A stretch of 8,468 nucleotides of DNA from Nitrospira sp. (GTDB lineage Bacteria; Nitrospirota; Nitrospiria; Nitrospirales; Nitrospiraceae), in contig JABMDG010000044.1 of assembly GCA_015904045.1 (NCBI GenBank), forward strand, positions 1 through 8,468, read 5' to 3'. This document shows, in pieces, positions 5,304-8,468 of this stretch. Every line of letters begins with the position of its first letter. Position 1 is the first letter of the stretch. The notes under the pieces were generated by a model. That model saw only the letters and a list, made by a program, of their open reading frames with translations, was not told the origin of the DNA and made no database searches. The translations under genes were made by a program, and so were the position numbers.

Positions 5304-6850
5304 TGAATCAGTTGGATCAAGAACAGAGGCCTCCGCAAGGGGGCCGCAAGTGGATCGTCACGGCGTCATTGTTGACGGCGGGAATGATTATCGGTTTCGT
5401 CGTCGCGTCAGATCTCGGTTGGCTGCCGACCGGCCATGCCGTTCCCGATGCTTCGTCCGTTCCGATCGCCAGACCGGTCGCAACAGCCCCGCAACCGGTC
5501 TTGTCAGGCGGTGGCGGACAGACATTCGTTGAGATCGCCAAGGCGGTGAAGCCGGCGGTCGTGAATATCTATGCCAGCAAGAGCAGCGGACGCGGAGAGG
5601 GCCCGCATGGAGGGCCCCTCGACGATCCGCTTTTCCGAAAGTTTTTTGGAGATGAGTTTTTCAGGCGGTTTGAGCAGCAGCCGAAGGATCGCAAGGAGCG
5701 GGGGTTGGGGTCAGGCGTCATTGTCGAGTCCAACGGCCTGATCATCACCAACAACCATGTGGTCGGCAAGGCGGATGAAATTCGCGTCACGCTGTCTGAT
5801 AAGCGGGAGTTCAAGGCGAAGCTTATCGGCACCGATCCGAAAACGGATGTCGCCGTCGTCCAAATTGATGCGACAGGATTGCCGACCGTCGCCTGGGCCG
5901 ATTCGGATCAATTGGAAGTCGGCGAGTTTGTCCTGGCTGTCGGCAATCCCTTCGGACTGACGCAGACGGTGACACTGGGCATTGTGAGTGCGCTGGGGCG
6001 GGCCGCAGGCATTGCGGAGTATGAGGACTTCATCCAGACGGATGCGGCGATCAATCCGGGCAATTCCGGTGGTGCCCTGGTCAATGTGCGAGGCGAACTG
6101 GTGGGGATCAATACGGCCATTTTCAGCCAGAGCGGCGGCAATATGGGCATCGGTTTCGCAGTCCCGAGTAATATGGCCCAGTCAATCATGGGACAACTGG
6201 TGCAGACCGGGAAGGTCGTGCGCGGGTGGCTCGGCGTGTCGATTCAGGATCTGACACCGGAATTGGCCTCCCAGTTCGGCCTCGGCGATACGAAGGGCGT
6301 GCTGGTCAGCGATGTCATGGAGGACAGTCCCGCCAAGAAGGCCGGGTTCGAACGAGCCGATGTGATCGTGGAATATGACGGCAAACCGATGGACTCGCCG
6401 GCCCACCTTCGCAACGCGGTGGCGCAGACTCCGGTCGGGAAGAAGGTGACGGTCAAAATCATTCGCGACAAGAAGCCGAGAACCATCGAGCTGGCCATCG
6501 CTGAACAGCCCAAGACGATGGCGCAATCCGGCGACGATGATGGAGGCGAGTCGGTCACACCGACAGGCGTCTTATCCGGTCTGGATGTGCGGGAGCTGAC
6601 GGAAGAGCTCGCCAACCGGTATGGCCTGAAATCCGGCGAACGTGGTGTGGTCGTGGTCCGGGTAAAACCCGGCACCCCGGCTGAGGAGATCGGTGTACGT
6701 GAGGGCGATCTCATCATGGAAATCAACCGCGAGGCCGTGACGTCGGTCAGGGCCTACGAGAAGGTTGCCGGCAAGTTACCGAAGGATCACCCTGTGCTGT
6801 TGTTGTTGAAACGGCAGGGGAGAACCATTTATCTCACGCTTCGTCCATAA
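5300..6850 (+). CDS. degQ: DegP/DegQ (HtrA) family periplasmic serine protease
   Basis: This envelope quality-control protease and chaperone degrades or refolds misfolded exported proteins. The 516 residues are typical. A basic start followed by one hydrophobic segment (about 18-36, WIVTASLLTAGMIIGFVVA) acts as a signal anchor or signal peptide; no lipobox cysteine is seen. The trypsin-like domain (about 75-300) has the complete triad His153 (TNNHVV), Asp183 (TDVAVV) and Ser256 (GNSGG). PDZ1 is at about 308-400 (RGWLGVSIQDL onward) and PDZ2 at about 425-515 (LSGLDVRELTEE onward), joined by an acidic linker (SGDDDGGES). The segment at 95-134, rich in Gly, Phe and charged residues, corresponds to the LA loop. 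The gene starts 33 bases after the aldolase stop with a weak ribosome binding site; ATG 5303 is equally possible as the start. The symbol could also be degP or mucD, as paralogues cannot be separated by eye. Confidence 0.93.
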   Translation: MMNQLDQEQRPPQGGRKWIVTASLLTAGMIIGFVVASDLGWLPTGHAVPDASSVPIARPVATAPQPVLSGGGGQTFVEIAKAVKPAVVNIYASKSSGRGEGPHGGPLDDPLFRKFFGDEFFRRFEQQPKDRKERGLGSGVIVESNGLIITNNHVVGKADEIRVTLSDKREFKAKLIGTDPKTDVAVVQIDATGLPTVAWADSDQLEVGEFVLAVGNPFGLTQTVTLGIVSALGRAAGIAEYEDFIQTDAAINPGNSGGALVNVRGELVGINTAIFSQSGGNMGIGFAVPSNMAQSIMGQLVQTGKVVRGWLGVSIQDLTPELASQFGLGDTKGVLVSDVMEDSPAKKAGFERADVIVEYDGKPMDSPAHLRNAVAQTPVGKKVTVKIIRDKKPRTIELAIAEQPKTMAQSGDDDGGESVTPTGVLSGLDVRELTEELANRYGLKSGERGVVVVRVKPGTPAEEIGVREGDLIMEINREAVTSVRAYEKVAGKLPKDHPVLLLLKRQGRTIYLTLRP

Positions 6851-6882
6851 TGGGGGAAGCGGTTTCTTCAAAATCTCCTTGA
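6850..6882 (+). other. Short ORF linking degQ to ispD: leader or displaced ispD start
   Basis: ATG 6850 overlaps the degQ stop as TAATG and encodes MGEAVSSKSP before a TGA at 6880-6882. That TGA overlaps the TTG 6879 start of ispD as TTGA. One extra base in the upstream run of five G (6852-6856) would join this ATG in frame to ispD. It is therefore either a coupling leader, the remnant of the true ispD start after a one-base loss, or chance. Confidence 0.35.
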
Positions 6883-7616
6883 AAGTCGGTCAAGCGCGTC
6901 AGGAGTTGCACGTTCCGCGAGTTGTCGCCATCGTTCCCGCAGCGGGGCGGGGATTGCGCATGGGCGGCGCGGTTCCGAAGCAGTTTCTGGCCTTGGGGGG
7001 AGAACCGCTGGTCGTCCACTCGCTCCGCGTGCTTCAGGCTTCTCCGGTCATCGATGAAATCGTGATGGCCGTGCCGCAAGCCGATCTCGACTATTGCCTC
7101 AACGACCTCGCCGTCCGCTTCGGGTTTTCCAAAGTCACGAAGGTGGTCGCGGGTGGAAAGGAGCGTCAGGATTCAGTCCGCCATGCGCTCGAGCATGTGT
7201 CGAAGGAAACGGAAATCGTGCTCGTGCACGATGCCGTGCGGCCGTTTGTGACTGAAGGCATGGTGACCGAGGTGGTCGAGGCGGCGCGCCTGGTCGGCGG
7301 GGCGATCGTGGCCTTGCCGATGCGTGATACGGTCAAACAGGTCGGAGCTGAACGTCGAATTGAACGGACGGTTGATCGCCAGCCGCTGTGGCTGGCCCAG
7401 ACCCCTCAGGCATTCCGGCGGGATCAATTGCTGGCCGCCCATTGCAAAGCCTATGCTGAGAAGGTACATGCCACCGATGATGCATTTATATTCGAGTGGG
7501 CCGGCCGCCCTGTCGTCGTGGTGGAGGGAAGCGGCGAAAATATTAAAGTCACGAGACCGGAAGACATGATCATCGGGGAAGCGATCTTGGCGTCGCGAAA
7601 GGGACGTTCTGCGTGA
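6879..7616 (+). CDS. ispD: 2-C-methyl-D-erythritol 4-phosphate cytidylyltransferase
   Basis: This is the third step of the MEP isoprenoid pathway: it joins CTP and 2-C-methyl-D-erythritol 4-phosphate to give CDP-ME in the cytoplasm. Motifs seen are the nucleotide-binding loop PAAGRGLRMG (20-29) with PKQF (33-36), AGGKERQDSVRHAL (91-104), VLVHDAVRPFV (114-124), ALPMRDTVK (145-153), LAQTPQAFR (172-180), ATDDA (198-202), and the C-terminal GENIKVTRPEDM (219-230). The total of 245 residues is about 10-15 more than usual, from the N-terminus before RVVAIVPAAG. The frame offers no ATG upstream of the conserved core. Candidate starts are TTG 6879 and TTG 6906, neither with a well-placed ribosome binding site. 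The start is therefore doubtful, although the conserved core is intact. The gene follows degQ by 28 bases and precedes ispF, its usual pathway partner. Confidence 0.92.
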   Translation: MKVGQARQELHVPRVVAIVPAAGRGLRMGGAVPKQFLALGGEPLVVHSLRVLQASPVIDEIVMAVPQADLDYCLNDLAVRFGFSKVTKVVAGGKERQDSVRHALEHVSKETEIVLVHDAVRPFVTEGMVTEVVEAARLVGGAIVALPMRDTVKQVGAERRIERTVDRQPLWLAQTPQAFRRDQLLAAHCKAYAEKVHATDDAFIFEWAGRPVVVVEGSGENIKVTRPEDMIIGEAILASRKGRSA

Positions 7617-7714
7617 ACCGTTCAACGTGAATCGCGAGTTGCGGGATGCCTCCGAGGATGACGTGGCTTTACGGATACCGATTGACGTGTAACGATTAAC
7701 GAGGAGCGAAGCGT
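7611..7714. repeat. ispD-ispF spacer with 7-base periodicity and an imperfect inverted repeat
   Basis: The 98-base gap between ispD and ispF shows loose 7-base steps near both ends: CGTGAAC, CGTTCAA, CGTGAAT, CGCGAGT on the left, and TGACGTG, TAACGAT, TAACGAG on the right. ACGTGAATCG (7625-7634) can pair with CGATTGACGT (7679-7688) at 9 of 10 positions across a 44-base loop. No U-run or clear promoter was recognised. It resembles the other decayed short-period patches here, but the match is weak. Confidence 0.4.
7701..7706 (+). promoter_or_regulatory. Ribosome binding site of ispF
   Basis: GAGGAG lies 8 bases before ATG 7715. It supports this start and shows that ispF can be translated independently of ispD despite the shared pathway. 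Confidence 0.7.
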
Positions 7715-8197
7715 ATGCGCATAGGGTACGGCTACGATGTCCATCCGCTGGGGCCGGAGCGGAAACTGATTCTCGGCGGGATCGAGATTCCTCACAGCAA
7801 AGGACTGCTTGGGCATTCCGATTCCGATGTCTTGGTGCATGCGGTGTGTGACGCGTTGTTAGGCGCGATGGGGGAAGGCGATCTGGGCCGTCACTATCCC
7901 AGCTCCGATCCAAAATACAAGGGGATCTCCAGCCTCAAGCTCTTGGAAGACGTGACATCCAAGCTGAAGGCGAAAGGCTACCGGGTGTGCAATATCGACA
8001 CGGTGATCGTGGCGCAGGCACCTCGTCTCGGTCCGCATCTGGCCGCCATGCAGAAGAAGATGGCGGAGACCGCCGGCATCGATCCCCGCTTGGTGAATGT
8101 GAAGGTCAAGAGCGGTGAAGGGCTCGATGCCGTCGGCAAGGAAGAGGGCATGATTGCCCACGCGGTGTGTTTGATCGATAATGTTGAGAAGTTGTAA
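7715..8197 (+). CDS. ispF: 2-C-methyl-D-erythritol 2,4-cyclodiphosphate synthase
   Basis: This is the fifth step of the MEP pathway: it cyclises CDP-ME 2-phosphate to MEcPP and releases CMP. The enzyme works as a cytoplasmic homotrimer with zinc. The metal ligands Asp8 and His10 are in YDVHPLG (7-13) and His42 is in VLVHAVCDALLGA (39-51). GHSDSD (33-38) and GEGDLGRHYPSSD (53-65) are standard. The nucleotide-side strand reads NVKVKSGEGLDAVGKEEG (128-145), keeping Glu135. E. coli has Phe7, Phe139 and Arg142 lining the trimer's central cavity; the aligned residues here are Tyr7, Ala139 and Lys142. Length (160) is normal and the GAGGAG site fixes the start. ispD lies upstream; the ispE step is not encoded in the window. 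Confidence 0.95.
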   Translation: MRIGYGYDVHPLGPERKLILGGIEIPHSKGLLGHSDSDVLVHAVCDALLGAMGEGDLGRHYPSSDPKYKGISSLKLLEDVTSKLKAKGYRVCNIDTVIVAQAPRLGPHLAAMQKKMAETAGIDPRLVNVKVKSGEGLDAVGKEEGMIAHAVCLIDNVEKL

Positions 8198-8202
8198 CGC
8201 TT

Positions 8203-8234
8203 GAAAGTTGGAAGGTTAGAAGGTTAGGAAGGCC
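8203..8234 (+). repeat. 8-base-period repeats between ispF and the four-helix-bundle gene
   Basis: The units are GAAAGTTG, GAAGGTTA, GAAGGTTA and GGAAGGCC, in direct succession. They resemble the units in the manC-mutase gap (3242-3320) and fill most of this 41-base gap. The last units also contain the AGGA/AAGG bases that could serve as ribosome binding site for ATG 8239. Confidence 0.7.
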
Positions 8235-8238
8235 GTAA

Positions 8239-8468
8239 ATGGCCAAGATCGAGCGGTTCGAGGATATCAAAGCATGGGACATGGCCAGAGGCTTAGTCGC
8301 GACGGTGTACCGGCTGAGCGGAATTGGAAACTTCTCACAAGATTTTGGGCTGAAAGATCAAGTGCGCAGAGCGTCCATTTCCGTAATGTCCAATATTGCG
8401 GAAGGATTTGAGCGAGGGTCGAGAGCCGAATTCACCAGGTTTCTGAAAATTGCGAAGGCATCATGTGG
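8239..8468 (+). CDS. Four-helix-bundle protein, S23/Avd-like family (partial, runs off the right edge)
   Basis: The frame from ATG 8239 stays open to the window end, giving 76 complete codons of a family usually about 115-130 residues long. It begins MAKIERFEDIKAWDMARGLV, where the FEDIKAW motif is typical. It continues with FGLKDQVRRASISVMSNIAEG (about 36-56) and then ERGSRAEFTRFLKIAKAS, the classic pattern of the four-helix-bundle proteins first found in 23S rRNA intervening sequences and related to Avd, the accessory protein of diversity-generating retroelements. The molecular role of stand-alone members is not established. It starts 41 bases after ispF, downstream of the 8-base repeats. 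No rRNA sequence or reverse transcriptase is visible nearby, so this is probably an orphan member. Confidence 0.88.
   Translation, partial: MAKIERFEDIKAWDMARGLVATVYRLSGIGNFSQDFGLKDQVRRASISVMSNIAEGFERGSRAEFTRFLKIAKASC

Noticed and set aside
5300..6850. Division of degQ into two genes or loss of protease activity
   Set aside because: The frame is continuous, the His-Asp-Ser triad is complete and both PDZ domains are present.
7173..7913. A 246-codon minus-strand frame across ispD and the start of ispF
   Set aside because: It overlaps two certain genes, is rich in Arg, His and Ser as expected of an antisense shadow, and matches no family I know.
8239..8468. A diversity-generating retroelement or a 23S rRNA intervening sequence
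   Set aside because: Only the Avd/S23-type protein is visible. There is no reverse transcriptase, template/variable repeat pair or rRNA sequence in the window.

Overview
The window is a dense, single-strand (+) run of bacterial housekeeping and cell-envelope genes with about 57-60% GC by eye, short intergenic gaps and no gene-free stretch over 300 bases. Gene content and protein style suggest a Gram-negative, Nitrospira-like bacterium (Nitrospirota): a KdsC-type phosphatase, GDP-mannose and dTDP-rhamnose synthesis, a DhnA/FbaB-type class I aldolase, a DegP/DegQ protease, and the MEP pathway enzymes IspD and IspF. This assignment is inference from recalled similarity, not a search.

Layout. 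At 2-274 is the end of an unrecognised gene. From 309 to 4387 lies a sugar-precursor block: rfbD (dTDP-L-rhamnose), a KdsC-like HAD phosphatase (Kdo or a related sugar acid), manC (fused mannose-6-P isomerase and GDP-mannose pyrophosphorylase) and a phosphomannomutase/phosphoglucomutase. A class I fructose-bisphosphate aldolase follows (about 4335-5267), then a two-PDZ HtrA protease (5300-6850), ispD (6879-7616), ispF (7715-8197) and the start of an S23/Avd-type four-helix-bundle protein (8239 to the right edge).

The genes work together as supply lines. The ManC isomerase domain, the mutase and the ManC pyrophosphorylase domain would together take fructose-6-P to GDP-mannose. RfbD completes dTDP-rhamnose, and the HAD enzyme releases a sugar acid for LPS or capsule. 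IspD and IspF feed isoprenoid synthesis, including the lipid carriers used in envelope assembly. HtrA handles envelope protein quality control.

The most notable feature is a scar at about 4345-4356. The mutase stops matching its family right after the sugar-binding motif and lacks its fourth domain, and the aldolase begins at its normal first residues but without its own start or ribosome binding site. This looks like a deletion fusing two formerly separate genes, or an assembly error with the same effect. The second theme is a set of degenerate 7- and 8-base-period repeats at gene boundaries (about 1681-1722, 1771-1791, 3242-3320, 7611-7714 and 8203-8234). Some have been absorbed into protein ends, and one set is arranged head-to-head as a hairpin. 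I found no convincing new defence, mobile or RNA system.
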